From Streptomyces sp. TLI_053 (GTDB taxonomy: Bacteria; Actinomycetota; Actinomycetes; Streptomycetales; Streptomycetaceae): DNA of 64,000 bases. The notes beneath the pieces were generated by a model. The model saw only the letters and a list, made by a program, of their open reading frames with translations, searched no databases and was not told where the DNA came from. The number at the start of each line of letters is the position of its first letter. The first letter of the stretch is position 1. Location of the stretch: the NCBI RefSeq assembly GCF_900105395.1, contig NZ_LT629775.1, forward strand, positions 8,149,501 to 8,213,500. The letters are read 5' to 3'. Position numbers and translations under genes: made by a program. Positions 8,211-17,998 of the stretch are shown here, piece after piece.

Positions 8211-11200
8211 ATGAACACGCACTGGTACCGCACGATCGTCGACAGCCCGGCCGGACGCCGGGTGGTCCAGTTACTGATCCTCGCGCTGATCGCCGTCGGC
8301 CTCGGCGTTCCGCCGACCGCGGCCTGGGCGGTGGGCCGGGAGCGCGCGGTGCTCTCCGCGCCGCTGCCGCCGGGCAAGGTCGGCGCCGACGCGCGGACCG
8401 TCGATCCGCCGCCGACGCAGGAGCGGGCACCGGACGACAGCCCGCTCGCCCGGGAGCGGGCCGGGATCGAGGCCGAGGTCGAGGCCGCGCGGCAGCCGCC
8501 GCGGCCCGCGCCGGGCCCGCCGGCCGCCCCCGACGCCACCGAGCACGCCGAGCGGGCCGAGGAACTCGCCGCCGGGCGGAAGGCCCCTGCGTACCGGATC
8601 CCGGCGGCGGAGGAGGTGGACGACACCGGCAAGCGCCGGCGTGCCGCCCCCGGCCCGGCCGCGGCCCCGCTGACGCTGGAGCAACTGGCCGCCCCGCCCG
8701 CAGCCGCGGCGTCCCCGCCCACCCCCGAAGCACACCCCGCCCCGCAGGTCGCCGCCGCGCAGACCTACGGCGCCTCCTACCAGGTCGGCCAGCTGGTCCT
8801 GGCCCCGCGCTACGACGCGATCGGCTATCTGCGGCTGACGGTCACCAACACCTCGAACTTCACCTGGACCACCACCGGCCAGTCCCTCGGCCTGCACCTC
8901 TACCGCGCCGACCAGTCCCTCCTGAACTACACCGCCGCCTTCACGGCCCTGCCCGCGGACGTCGCCCCCGGCACCGCCCTCACCTTCGACGCCGTCGTCC
9001 CCTTCCTCGGCCCGGGCAACTACCTGCTGGTGTACGAGATGGCGGACACCGGCAACGGCGGGTACTTCTTCTCCCACTACGGCGTGCCCGCGGCCCAGGC
9101 CGCCGCGCTGACCGTGCCGCACTACGCACCCTCCGCGAGCGACGGCTGGCCCGCCGTCGGGGCCACCGTGGCCTCCCTCACCCAGCCGCTCTCCGCCTTC
9201 GTCGGCGACGACGCCAGCACGCCCGTCCAGGTCGAGTACCAGCTCTGCACCGACAGCGACCCGGCCAAGGGCACCTGCTGGGGCTCGGGCTGGCAGGGCG
9301 TGCCCGCGCACCCGAACAGCTTCGGAGTGCTGACCAACTGGACGCCGCCCGCCGGCGCGCTGCGCTGGAACACCGCCTACTGGTGGCGCCTGCGGGTCCA
9401 GGACAGCGGCTACACCTCGCCGTTCAGCGGGATGAGCCCCTTCACCGTCGTCGTCCCGCCGCCGAACGACGCCGCCAGGCTCGGCCTGGACCCGGGCGCG
9501 CTGGACGAGACCGGCGTCAACCTCTACCTCGGCAACTACACCAGCCAGGAGACCGACGCCGACTTCCCGCAGTCCGGCATCGGCCTCCAGGTGCAGCGGA
9601 CGTACAACAGCGCCGGAACCGCCAACGGCTCCTTCGGCATCGGCTGGTCCTCCCTGTGGGACATGGGCATGAAGGACGCCGGCAACGGCCTCTTCACCCT
9701 GGCGCTCGCCGACGGCCGGAAGGTCAACTTCGGCCGCAACACCGACGGCGCGCTCGTCTCCGAGTACGGCGGCACCAACGTCGGCCAGTGGATCGAGCAG
9801 GGCCACCTGAAGCTCGCCGGACTCGACTACTACCTGGGCGACAAGGTCCGGATGATCACCCGCGACCACGGCTCGGCCAAGGTGGAGTTCGAGCGCACCT
9901 ACGACAGCGGCGGCCAGGTCTCCGCCTCGGTGCTGGTGAACGCCAGCTCCGACCGCAGGCTCTACCTGCGCTGGTTCGGCGGCCACATCACCACCGTCTC
10001 CACCAGCCCGAGCTTCTCCGGCACCGGGGCGCTCACCTGGACGTACACCTACACCGGGGACTACCTCACCAAGGTGTGCGCACCGGGCGGCGGCTGCACC
10101 ACCTACAGCTACGAGGCCTCCCGCCCCGACGGCGGCCCGAAGCGCCTGGTCAAGGTCCAGCAGGCACGCGCCGAGAACTCCACCACCATCGGCTACGACG
10201 GCGCGCTCGTCCAGCACGTCGGCAGGGCCGACAACTCCGCCACCGGGGTGGACAACGGCTGGACGTACGACCGCAGCACCGACACCACCGGGCCGATGCC
10301 GGTACTGCGGGTGCACCGCACCGACCCGCGCGGCGTGCACACCTACTACCAGTACAACCAGGCCGGCCGGCTGGAGTACCGCTGGAACGGCACCCCGACC
10401 CCGCCACCGGGCCGCACCCGGATGTTCCTGTACGACGCCTTCGGCCGGCTCACCGCCTTCGTCGACGAGAACGACAACGTCGTCCGCTACGGCTGGGACA
10501 ACGTCACCGGGGCACTCACCACCACCACCCGCTACCGCACCCCGACCCAGCCGTACACCGAACGGACCGAGTACTACCTCGACCCCGCCTGGGCCGGCGA
10601 CCCGCGCAACGGCCTGCCGGTGCGGTCGACCGACGCCAACGGCCACACCACCGAGCAGACCTACAACACGGCCGGCTTCCGGCGCACCGAGACCGACCCG
10701 ACCGGCGGCGTCACCACCACCGTGTGGGGCTGCCGGGACGTGCTCGCCCAGCCGGTCGTCAACGACATCCACCCCGGGCACCAGGGCCCGGGCATGAACG
10801 GCGCCTGCGGCGTCCCCGTCTCCGTCACCGACGCCGGCGGACGCACCACCCGCTACGGCTACAACGGCGAGAACGACCAGACCCAGGTCACCGACCCCGC
10901 CGGCCGCGTCGTCAACACCTTCCACGACGACCTGGGCCGGGTCACCTCGCGCACCGTCGCCGACCCCGCCCACCCCGCGGGCGTCGCCACCGACTACACC
11001 TACGACCAGGCCGGCCGGCTCGCCACCGAGACCGGGCCCGCCGTCACCAACCCCGTCACCGGGGTCACCCACCGGGCCCGCACCGGCTACACCTACGACG
11101 CGGACGGCAACCTCGCCACCCGCACCGTCAGCGACCTCACCCCGGCCGCCCAGGGCGGTGACGCCCCGCGCACCACCACCTTCGGCTACGACGCCCAGGA

Positions 11201-14200
11201 CCGGCTCACCAGCGTCGCCCAGGACGGCGTCACCACCAAACGCGTGACGTACGACCAGCTCGGCAACATCACCGACAGCTGGAGTCCCAACGGCGCCCAC
11301 TACGTCTACGGCTACGACGTCAACGGCCGGCTCACCACCGTCGACCTCAAGGACTTCGTCGACGACCCGGGCACGGCAGGCCCCCCGAAGCGCGCCGTCC
11401 GGCTGAAGACCTTCGGGTACGACCGGGCCGGCCGGCTCTCCGCCGCCGCCGACGCGATGGGCCACCTGGTCACCTACACCTACACGGCCGACGACCTGGT
11501 GCTCACCGAGAAGTACTCGCTCACCGCCCAGGACGGGAACAGCAGCCGGGAGATCACCCTCCACACCTTCACCTACGACAACGCCGGCAACGTGGTGAAG
11601 GACGTCCGCGGCGACGGCCCCGACGCCCGCACCACCACCTACGCCTACGACGCCGCCAACCGCCCCACCCGCACCACGGCCGACCCCGGCGGCCTGAACC
11701 GCACCACCACCACCGCCTACGACCGGGCCGGACTGGTCACCGCGAGCACCGTCACCGACGGCACCCGCACCGAGACCCGCGAGAACGTCTGGGACCAGGC
11801 CACCGGCCAGCTCGCCGGCACCGTGGTGCGCCCCGAAGCCGGCACCGCCCTGGTCACCGGCTACCTGCGCGACGCCCACGGCCGCGTCCTCGCCTCCACC
11901 GACCCCCGCGGCATGCCGCAGCCCGGCGCCCCCGGCAGCCCCGACCCGGCGTACACCACCACCACCGGCTACGACCTGCTCGGCCGCCCCAGCACCGTCA
12001 CCCTCCCCGCCGCCCAGGTCGAGGACGGCACCCCCGGCGCCACCCCGACCGCCCGGCAGGCCGTCACCACCCGCGGCTACAACACCTTCGGCGAACTCAC
12101 CGACCTCAAGGACTCCACCGGCCGGACCACCCGCCACCTGTACGACCGGCAGGGCCGCCGCACCGAGACCCGGCTGCCCGCCTACACCCCGCCGGGTGCC
12201 ACCGCCGCCCTGAACCCGGTCGAGAAGTGGACGTACGACGCGGACGGCAACACCACCGCCCACACCGACGCCCTCGGCCGCACCGTCACGTACACCTACG
12301 ACCTGCGCGACCGCCTGGTGCGCACCACCCTGCCGCCCACCGCCCCCGGCGCCGCGCCCGGCGTCACCGTGGTGCGCCGCGACGACAACGGCAACGTCCT
12401 GTCCGTCATCGACCCCACCGGCGCCCAGACCCTCGCCGTGTACGACGGCATGGACCGGCGGATCTCCGCCACCTCGGTGGTCCGCAACGGCACCGCCACC
12501 CCCGACACGTACACCACCACCTACACCCACGACGACTTCGGCGACGTCCTCACCGAGACCCTCGGCACGACCACCACCGCCTACACCTACGACAAGCTCG
12601 GCGAGTTGGCCTCCAGCACCCCGGCGGGGCGCGGCACCACCCGCTGGACCTACGACCTCGCGGGCCGCCCGCTCACCACCACCGACCCGCTCGGCCGCGT
12701 CTCCACCACCGGTTACGACCTGGCCGGCCGGCCCACCACCAAAGCCGTCGCCGACCCCGCCGGCACCGTGCTCGCCCGCACCGGCTACGGCTACGACGCC
12801 GCCGGCAACACGGTGAGCGTCACCGACCCGAACGGCCAGACCTGGCGCACCGCCTACGACGCCCGCAACCAGCCCACCACGCTCACCGACCCGCCCGTGC
12901 GCCCCGGCGACGCCGCCTCCGCCCCGGTCACCGGCCTCGGCCACGACCTGCTCGGCCGGCTCACCCGGATCACCGACGCCAACGGCAACGCCACCCACCA
13001 GCGGTACAACACCCTGGGCCTGGCCGAGACGGAGTCCCTGCCGGCCGTCCCCGCCGACCAGTCCGCCGCCGACCGGACCACCACCACCGCCTACGACGCG
13101 GCCGGACAGGTCACCGGCATCACCGAACCCGGCGGTGTCAGGCGCACCTTCGGCTACGACGGCCTCGGCCGGCTGACCACCGAGACCGGCACCGGCGGCG
13201 ACGGCGACGCCTCGCGCACCTTCGGCTACGACCTCGCCGGCCGGATCACCTCCGCCTCCGCCCCCGGCGGCCCCCAGACCTTCACCTGGGACGACCGCGG
13301 CCTGCTGACCGGCAGCCGGGGTCCGCTCGGCACCAGCGCCTTCACCTACGACGCCGCCGCCCGCCCGCTCACCGAGACCGACCCCGGCGGCGCCCGGGTC
13401 AGCTACACCTGGAGCGGCAACACCGACCTCGGCACCGTCACCGACAGCCTCTCCGGCCTCACCCGCACCCTCACCCACGACCTCGCGGGCCAGGTCACCA
13501 CCGAGAAGCGCACGGCCGGCCAGACCGCCGGACCCACCCGCACCCTCGCCTACGACGGCCTCGGCCGGGTCACCGCCGACACCGTCACCGACCCCACCGG
13601 CCACCTCTCCACCCAGCTCACCTACAGCTGGGACCCGGCCGGCCGACTGCTCACCAGCGGCTCCACCGGCACCGCCGACCCGCACGGCGAGACCTACGAC
13701 TACGACCCGGCCGGACGCCTCACCAGGGTCACCGACACCACCAGGGGCACCGGCACCGACTACGGCTGGGACGCCGCCGGCAACCGCACCTCCGTCACCG
13801 ACTGGACCGGCACCGCCGCCCAGCACACCACCACCGGCACCAGCACCGCCGCCTACGACCCGCGCAACCGCCTCACCTCCACCACCGCCGCCGACGGCTC
13901 CACCACCGGCTACACCTTCACCCCGCGCGGCACCCTCGCCACCACGACCACCAAGAACGCCGCCGGCGCCGTCACCGCGTCCTCCACCAACCGCTACGAC
14001 GCGCTCGGCCGGCTCACCGGCGTCGACGGCCGCTCCTACGCCTACGACGCCCTCGACCGCCTCACCGCCGCCACGGCGGGCGCGGCCGGCGCGGCCTCCT
14101 TCACCTACCCCGGCCTCGCCAAGGAACCGGACTCCGACGGCAGCTGGTCCTACGCCAGGGCGTTCGACGGCACCCCGCTCGCCGCGGCCCCGAGCGGCGG

Positions 14201-15911
14201 CGGCACCGCCCGCACCCTGCTCACCAACGCCCACCACGACGTGCTCGGCACCACCGACACCGGCAGCGGAGCACTCGCCGCCGGGCGCTCGTACAGCCCC
14301 TTCGGCAAGCCCACCGCCACCACCGGCGCCACCCCCGGCCTCGGCTTCCAGGGCGGCTGGACCGACCCCGCCACCGGCCGCGTCCACGCCCAGGCCCGCT
14401 GGTACGACCCCGGCACCGGGCGCTTCACCTCCGGCGACGACCGGGTCCCCGGCCTCGGCTCCGCCGCCGCCACCAACCGCTACGGCTACGGCGACGGCGA
14501 CCCGCTCGGCAACTGGGACCCCAGCGGCCACTTCAGCATCGGCTCCGTCCTCGGCGGCATCGGCCACGCGATCGAACTCACCGAGGAGGCCTTCGCCGCC
14601 ATGTGGGGCGAGGGCGGCGCGGTGCTGCGCACCGTCGGCGGGGCCGTGGTGACCGCCGCCGACGCCGCCGGGGCCGCCGCGGTGGAGGGCCTCGCCGTCG
14701 CCGGGGCCGAGGTCGTCGCGGTCGGCGCCACCGCGGCCGAGGCCGCGGGCGCGGCACTGGTCTGCGCCGCCGGGTGCGTGGCCGCGATCGTGGTCGGCAC
14801 CGTCATCGTGGTGGCGGTGGCCGGCTACCTCGTCTACGAGATCGTCAACGCCGACGGCAGCCTCAGCCCGGTCTCCACCGGCACCGGCACCGGCACCTCC
14901 CCGCGCTACGACCCCCGCGACGACCCGCGGGTCCAGCGCCCGCGCGCCAGCGGCACCACCGACCCGGCCGCCAAGAGCCCGCCGCGGCCCGCCGGTACCA
15001 CGATCACCGCGACCCGGACCAACGTGCCCCGCCCGCAGGCGACCCCGCCCAGGCCGGTCGTCGTCAAGACCGGCACCAGCTGGCGCACCACCGAGGACGT
15101 CCGCACCGAGACCAGCCACTGGTGGGACGACACCTACCTCTACACCCGCACCGACACCTGGATCACCGACACCACCTTCATCACCACCCACTACTCCGAC
15201 GGCTCCTGGACCGAGAGCGGACCGCAGGTCAGCATCCGGCACCTGTGGGAGACCCTGCGCAAGGCCCTGATCGACTTCACCAACCCGATCCAGCTCCCGG
15301 TCCCCACCGACACCAACAGCCCCGACCCCCACGTCGACAACCCCGCCGACCCCGGTCGCGGCTGCGGCACCGGCGGCCCCGCCGACGACTGCCCCACCGA
15401 CACCGCCGGCGCCGGCCGCCTCCCGGGCGGAGCCCTCGACCCCACCCCGACCCCGGCCGACGCCGGCCAGGGCGGCAGGAAGCCCCCGACGGCGGACGCC
15501 CCGAGCTGCGACGCCGACGAGATCCTGCCCCAGGGCGTCACCGCGGAGAAGTTCGCGGAGGCGGCCGAGCAGCTGCGGGCCCACCCCCGGGGGCAGGAGG
15601 GCGACCTCGTGGTGCAGGGGAGCCGGGCGGCCGGCACGGCCCGCCCGGACTCGGACATCGATTTCGCCATCAGGGTGGACTCCGACCGGTTCGACCAGCT
15701 GATCGGTGAGTGCTTCGGCACGCCCAACCCCGGGAGCGCCAAGGAGAAGACGCGGGACCGCGCCGCGCAATCGGGCAAGATCCAGGCCGGCGAGGCCGGG
15801 ATGAAGGGTCTGCGCAAGCTGCTGGCGAGGACACTGGGAATGAAGGTGGACCTGTCGGTCATCAGGATCGGCGGCCCCTTCGACAACCCGCCCTTCATCG
15901 GAGTTCCCTGA
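8211..15911 (+). CDS. Giant secreted RHS/YD-repeat protein with nucleotidyltransferase toxin tip
   Basis: 2566 residues. Residues 1-39 form a Sec signal peptide (basic start, hydrophobic run 'LLILALIAVGLGVPPTAAWA'). Next come a low-complexity Ala/Pro/Glu linker, two beta-sandwich-like segments (about 190-410) and a DUF6531-like entry to the shell ('SGIGLQVQRTYNSAG', about 450). Dozens of YD repeats (YDxxGRL/YDAxGN) run from about 660 to 2025. The RHS core motif 'QARWYDPGTGRFTSGD' and 'NRYGYGDGDPLGNWDPSGH' lies at 2060-2108, followed by an Ala/Val hydrophobic stretch (2177-2213). The C-terminal 100 residues carry 'GSRAAGTARPDSDIDFAIRV' (about 2470-2489) and 'KVDLSVI', the GS...DxD...D pattern of the pol-beta nucleotidyltransferase fold. 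In RHS proteins such a variable tip is the toxin. ATG 8211 is preferred (G-rich ribosome site); an in-frame GTG lies at 8184. Codon 21 is TTA. It overlaps the immunity gene by one base. Confidence 0.93.
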   Translation: MNTHWYRTIVDSPAGRRVVQLLILALIAVGLGVPPTAAWAVGRERAVLSAPLPPGKVGADARTVDPPPTQERAPDDSPLARERAGIEAEVEAARQPPRPAPGPPAAPDATEHAERAEELAAGRKAPAYRIPAAEEVDDTGKRRRAAPGPAAAPLTLEQLAAPPAAAASPPTPEAHPAPQVAAAQTYGASYQVGQLVLAPRYDAIGYLRLTVTNTSNFTWTTTGQSLGLHLYRADQSLLNYTAAFTALPADVAPGTALTFDAVVPFLGPGNYLLVYEMADTGNGGYFFSHYGVPAAQAAALTVPHYAPSASDGWPAVGATVASLTQPLSAFVGDDASTPVQVEYQLCTDSDPAKGTCWGSGWQGVPAHPNSFGVLTNWTPPAGALRWNTAYWWRLRVQDSGYTSPFSGMSPFTVVVPPPNDAARLGLDPGALDETGVNLYLGNYTSQETDADFPQSGIGLQVQRTYNSAGTANGSFGIGWSSLWDMGMKDAGNGLFTLALADGRKVNFGRNTDGALVSEYGGTNVGQWIEQGHLKLAGLDYYLGDKVRMITRDHGSAKVEFERTYDSGGQVSASVLVNASSDRRLYLRWFGGHITTVSTSPSFSGTGALTWTYTYTGDYLTKVCAPGGGCTTYSYEASRPDGGPKRLVKVQQARAENSTTIGYDGALVQHVGRADNSATGVDNGWTYDRSTDTTGPMPVLRVHRTDPRGVHTYYQYNQAGRLEYRWNGTPTPPPGRTRMFLYDAFGRLTAFVDENDNVVRYGWDNVTGALTTTTRYRTPTQPYTERTEYYLDPAWAGDPRNGLPVRSTDANGHTTEQTYNTAGFRRTETDPTGGVTTTVWGCRDVLAQPVVNDIHPGHQGPGMNGACGVPVSVTDAGGRTTRYGYNGENDQTQVTDPAGRVVNTFHDDLGRVTSRTVADPAHPAGVATDYTYDQAGRLATETGPAVTNPVTGVTHRARTGYTYDADGNLATRTVSDLTPAAQGGDAPRTTTFGYDAQDRLTSVAQDGVTTKRVTYDQLGNITDSWSPNGAHYVYGYDVNGRLTTVDLKDFVDDPGTAGPPKRAVRLKTFGYDRAGRLSAAADAMGHLVTYTYTADDLVLTEKYSLTAQDGNSSREITLHTFTYDNAGNVVKDVRGDGPDARTTTYAYDAANRPTRTTADPGGLNRTTTTAYDRAGLVTASTVTDGTRTETRENVWDQATGQLAGTVVRPEAGTALVTGYLRDAHGRVLASTDPRGMPQPGAPGSPDPAYTTTTGYDLLGRPSTVTLPAAQVEDGTPGATPTARQAVTTRGYNTFGELTDLKDSTGRTTRHLYDRQGRRTETRLPAYTPPGATAALNPVEKWTYDADGNTTAHTDALGRTVTYTYDLRDRLVRTTLPPTAPGAAPGVTVVRRDDNGNVLSVIDPTGAQTLAVYDGMDRRISATSVVRNGTATPDTYTTTYTHDDFGDVLTETLGTTTTAYTYDKLGELASSTPAGRGTTRWTYDLAGRPLTTTDPLGRVSTTGYDLAGRPTTKAVADPAGTVLARTGYGYDAAGNTVSVTDPNGQTWRTAYDARNQPTTLTDPPVRPGDAASAPVTGLGHDLLGRLTRITDANGNATHQRYNTLGLAETESLPAVPADQSAADRTTTTAYDAAGQVTGITEPGGVRRTFGYDGLGRLTTETGTGGDGDASRTFGYDLAGRITSASAPGGPQTFTWDDRGLLTGSRGPLGTSAFTYDAAARPLTETDPGGARVSYTWSGNTDLGTVTDSLSGLTRTLTHDLAGQVTTEKRTAGQTAGPTRTLAYDGLGRVTADTVTDPTGHLSTQLTYSWDPAGRLLTSGSTGTADPHGETYDYDPAGRLTRVTDTTRGTGTDYGWDAAGNRTSVTDWTGTAAQHTTTGTSTAAYDPRNRLTSTTAADGSTTGYTFTPRGTLATTTTKNAAGAVTASSTNRYDALGRLTGVDGRSYAYDALDRLTAATAGAAGAASFTYPGLAKEPDSDGSWSYARAFDGTPLAAAPSGGGTARTLLTNAHHDVLGTTDTGSGALAAGRSYSPFGKPTATTGATPGLGFQGGWTDPATGRVHAQARWYDPGTGRFTSGDDRVPGLGSAAATNRYGYGDGDPLGNWDPSGHFSIGSVLGGIGHAIELTEEAFAAMWGEGGAVLRTVGGAVVTAADAAGAAAVEGLAVAGAEVVAVGATAAEAAGAALVCAAGCVAAIVVGTVIVVAVAGYLVYEIVNADGSLSPVSTGTGTGTSPRYDPRDDPRVQRPRASGTTDPAAKSPPRPAGTTITATRTNVPRPQATPPRPVVVKTGTSWRTTEDVRTETSHWWDDTYLYTRTDTWITDTTFITTHYSDGSWTESGPQVSIRHLWETLRKALIDFTNPIQLPVPTDTNSPDPHVDNPADPGRGCGTGGPADDCPTDTAGAGRLPGGALDPTPTPADAGQGGRKPPTADAPSCDADEILPQGVTAEKFAEAAEQLRAHPRGQEGDLVVQGSRAAGTARPDSDIDFAIRVDSDRFDQLIGECFGTPNPGSAKEKTRDRAAQSGKIQAGEAGMKGLRKLLARTLGMKVDLSVIRIGGPFDNPPFIGVP

Positions 15912-16312
15912 TGGACCGCTACGAGTACTGCAAGATCTTCGTGCACGGCGCCGACCCGGCACGCGCCGTCGGCCTGCTGGGAGCCCTGCTCGGCGCCGCG
16001 TTCGATGACGACGACTCCCTGACCTTCGACGGCATCGAGGTCGACGTCCTGGGCAACCCGGACGGTGTCCCGGGCGCCGTGGACTTCCTCCGGTGGCCGG
16101 CCCTGGTCGAGGTCGAACCCCTCGACGCGCCGCCGTCGGCGACGGTCGGTCTGGTGGCCCGCATCCTCACCGGACTCCACGACGCCGGGCACCTCGCCGT
16201 CGCCGCGTGCGACTACGAGGACGAGCTGCCGTGGAGTGGAGGCATCCGGCTCTTCGACCGCTGGGCGGCCGGGCTGGACCGGGGGGCGGGCGAGGGCGCC
16301 GGGCAGCCGTGA
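15911..16312 (+). CDS. Presumed immunity protein for the RHS toxin
   Basis: 133 residues, acidic, no signal peptide or membrane segment, so cytoplasmic. The ATG overlaps the RHS stop (TGATG), the usual arrangement of toxin-tip and immunity genes. It begins 'DRYEYCKIFVHGADPARAVG' and contains 'DDDSLTFDGIEVDVLGNPDG', 'FLRWPALVEVEP' and 'AACDYEDELPWSGGIRLFDR'. The last two patterns recall small immunity-type proteins found beside polymorphic toxins, but I cannot name the family with certainty. Function is inferred from coupling and composition: it should bind and block the nucleotidyltransferase tip. A strong bidirectional terminator follows. Confidence 0.75.
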   Translation: MDRYEYCKIFVHGADPARAVGLLGALLGAAFDDDDSLTFDGIEVDVLGNPDGVPGAVDFLRWPALVEVEPLDAPPSATVGLVARILTGLHDAGHLAVAACDYEDELPWSGGIRLFDRWAAGLDRGAGEGAGQP

Positions 16313-16319
16313 ACCCGAG

Positions 16320-16358
16320 CGGTACGGCCGGGCCGGAGACTCCGGCCCGGCCGTACCG
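16320..16358. terminator. Bidirectional terminator, perfect 18-bp stem
   Basis: Perfect inverted repeat, arms 16320-16337 and 16341-16358 around GAC, placed between the convergent immunity (+) and ROK (-) genes, 8 bases after the former's stop. Confidence 0.85.
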
Positions 16359-16397
16359 GAGGGTCGTTCCGGCCGCTCGGACCCCGGCCGGGGCCGC

Positions 16398-17645
16398 TCA
16401 GGCGCGGGCCGAACCGTTCTCGCCCGTCGGCGGGTTGACGGCGAAGAGCTGCTCCTCGACCTGGTCCAGGGCGACCCGCAGGGCGCCCATCGCGACCACC
16501 TCGGAACCGAGGGCGGCCAGGGCCACCTCGGGGGCGCGGAGGGTGAAGCTGGCGAGGCGCTCGCGCAGCGGGTCGAGGACGCCGTCCAGGCCTGCGGCCC
16601 AGCCGCCGACGACCACCAGCTGCGGGTCGATGGCCAGGACCAGCGCGGCGACGCTCTGCACCAGGCGGGTCAGGAAGCGGTCGGTGGCGACCTGCGCCAC
16701 CTCGTCGCCCTCGCGGGCGAGCTTCAGCACCCGGGCCACCGCCGCCTCGTCCAGCGGGTTGAGCGGCTTGCCGGTGGTGGAGAGCAGCCGCTCCGGCGTC
16801 ACCTCCTGGCCGAGCAGGTGCAGGGCGCCGATCTCGCCGGCCGCGCCCCCGAAACCGCGGTGCAGCCGGCCGTTGATGAGCGAGCCGGCGCCCGGGCTGA
16901 GGCCGGCCATCACGAACACCACGTCGTCGGCGCCGACCGCCGCGCCCTGCCAGTGCTCGGCGATCGCGGCGAGGTTGGCGTCGTTCTCGATCATCACCGG
17001 GCAGCGGAACGAGCGCCGCAGCCGGGCGCCCAGGTCCAGGCCGGTCCAGCCGGGCATCGCGGTGCCCAGCTGCACCGTGCCGTCCCGGTCGACGATGCCC
17101 GGGGTGCCGACGCCGACCGCCCACAGGTTGTCCCGGGAGACGCCCGCCTTGCGCAGCACCTCGGCGACCACGGACCGGACGGCGGTGAGCCGCTCCTCCG
17201 CGTCCAGGGTCTCCTCGACGGGTCTGAAGTGGCTGCCCACCACGACGCCGGCCAGGTCGGCGAGGATGATCCGGATGTCGTGGACGCCGATCTCGATGCC
17301 GAGGATGTGTCCGGCCTCGGCCCGGAACCGGAACCAGCGGGCCGGCCGTCCGCGCCGCCCGGCGCCCGGCTGGCCGTCCGGTTGCGGCGGCTGCTCGACC
17401 TCGGCGACCAGCCCGGTCTCCACCAGCCCCTCGATCACGCCCTCGACCGTGGGGCGGGAGAGCCCGGTGTCGCCGACCAGCTTGGTCAGGGTCACCGCAT
17501 GGCCCTCGCGCAGTGCCCGGAGGGTCACCGCCGCGTTGATCCGCCGCAGTAGTGAGGAGTCGCCACCGGTGAGTCGATCCGCCAAGACGCTGCCCTTCGC
17601 CGTTCCGCGCGACTGCCCTGGCGCGCGTGCCGTGGACGCGGGCAC
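16398..17645 (-). CDS. ROK-family transcriptional regulator
   Basis: 415 residues. An N-terminal winged helix (about 30-100; 'AAVTLRALREGHAVTLTKLV', 'LSRPTVEGVIEGLVETGLV') is joined to a sugar-kinase-like ROK domain ('GHILGIEIGVHDIRIILADL', 'VGVGTPGIVDRDGTVQLG', 'IENDANLAAIAEHW', 'GFGGAAGEIGALHLLG'). The DxGGT-type phosphate loop is altered (IGVHDI), and the CxCGxxGC zinc motif that normally follows GEIG is absent. I therefore expect a sugar-sensing repressor without kinase activity, of the NagC/XylR kind. GTG start at 17645. The target operon is unknown; no sugar transporter lies nearby. Confidence 0.92.
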   Translation of the reverse strand: MPASTARAPGQSRGTAKGSVLADRLTGGDSSLLRRINAAVTLRALREGHAVTLTKLVGDTGLSRPTVEGVIEGLVETGLVAEVEQPPQPDGQPGAGRRGRPARWFRFRAEAGHILGIEIGVHDIRIILADLAGVVVGSHFRPVEETLDAEERLTAVRSVVAEVLRKAGVSRDNLWAVGVGTPGIVDRDGTVQLGTAMPGWTGLDLGARLRRSFRCPVMIENDANLAAIAEHWQGAAVGADDVVFVMAGLSPGAGSLINGRLHRGFGGAAGEIGALHLLGQEVTPERLLSTTGKPLNPLDEAAVARVLKLAREGDEVAQVATDRFLTRLVQSVAALVLAIDPQLVVVGGWAAGLDGVLDPLRERLASFTLRAPEVALAALGSEVVAMGALRVALDQVEEQLFAVNPPTGENGSARA

Positions 17646-17998
17646 GGCCGGCCGGGGCCGCCGGGCTGTGGTGCCGGAGGCCGCCCCCGGAGGGCCCGCG
17701 GGTGTCCGCCGCCCGGCGGACCGGCACGGCGGCGCTGCGGCGCCTGCGCCGGGCCGGACGGCCTGTGCCGGATGCTACCGGGGGCCGGGCCCGACCGGCG
17801 AGCATCTTCCCAGCTCATCCCGGCTTCGGTATCGAAATGGTACGCACTGGGTGGCGGTGCGTGATCCGGGCTTCACCGGGCCCACGCGAGAGCCGCTCCG
17901 GACCCGCGCGGGAGCCGGTCCGGCCTGGCACGGAGGCCGGCGCGGCGCGGTACGGACCCGCGCGGTACGGACCCGCGCCCGGTGCGGACCGGGGGCGC
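17646..17998. other. Intergenic region between ROK and SDR genes
   Basis: 353 bases with no credible gene. It must hold the ROK promoter. An inverted repeat ACGCAC (17842-17847) / GTGCGT (17857-17862) is a possible operator. Near the SDR stop, a 15-base unit GCGCGGTACGGACCC is repeated perfectly at 17945-17959 and 17960-17974, with a decayed third copy. I see nothing else. Confidence 0.5.

Noticed and set aside
12227..15709. A 1160-codon open frame on the plus strand inside the RHS gene
   Set aside because: Its translation is an Arg/His/Pro-rich out-of-frame copy of the YD repeats.
8271..15962. A 2563-codon open frame on the minus strand across the RHS gene
   Set aside because: It is the antisense shadow of a GC-rich repeat gene. 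The translation is Gly/Val/Ala-rich without motifs, and the plus frame has a signal peptide, YD repeats and a core motif.
17945..17990. Short tandem repeats near the SDR gene considered as a CRISPR-like array or iteron set
   Set aside because: Only two perfect 15-bp copies with no spacers; too few for iterons and not linked to a replication gene.
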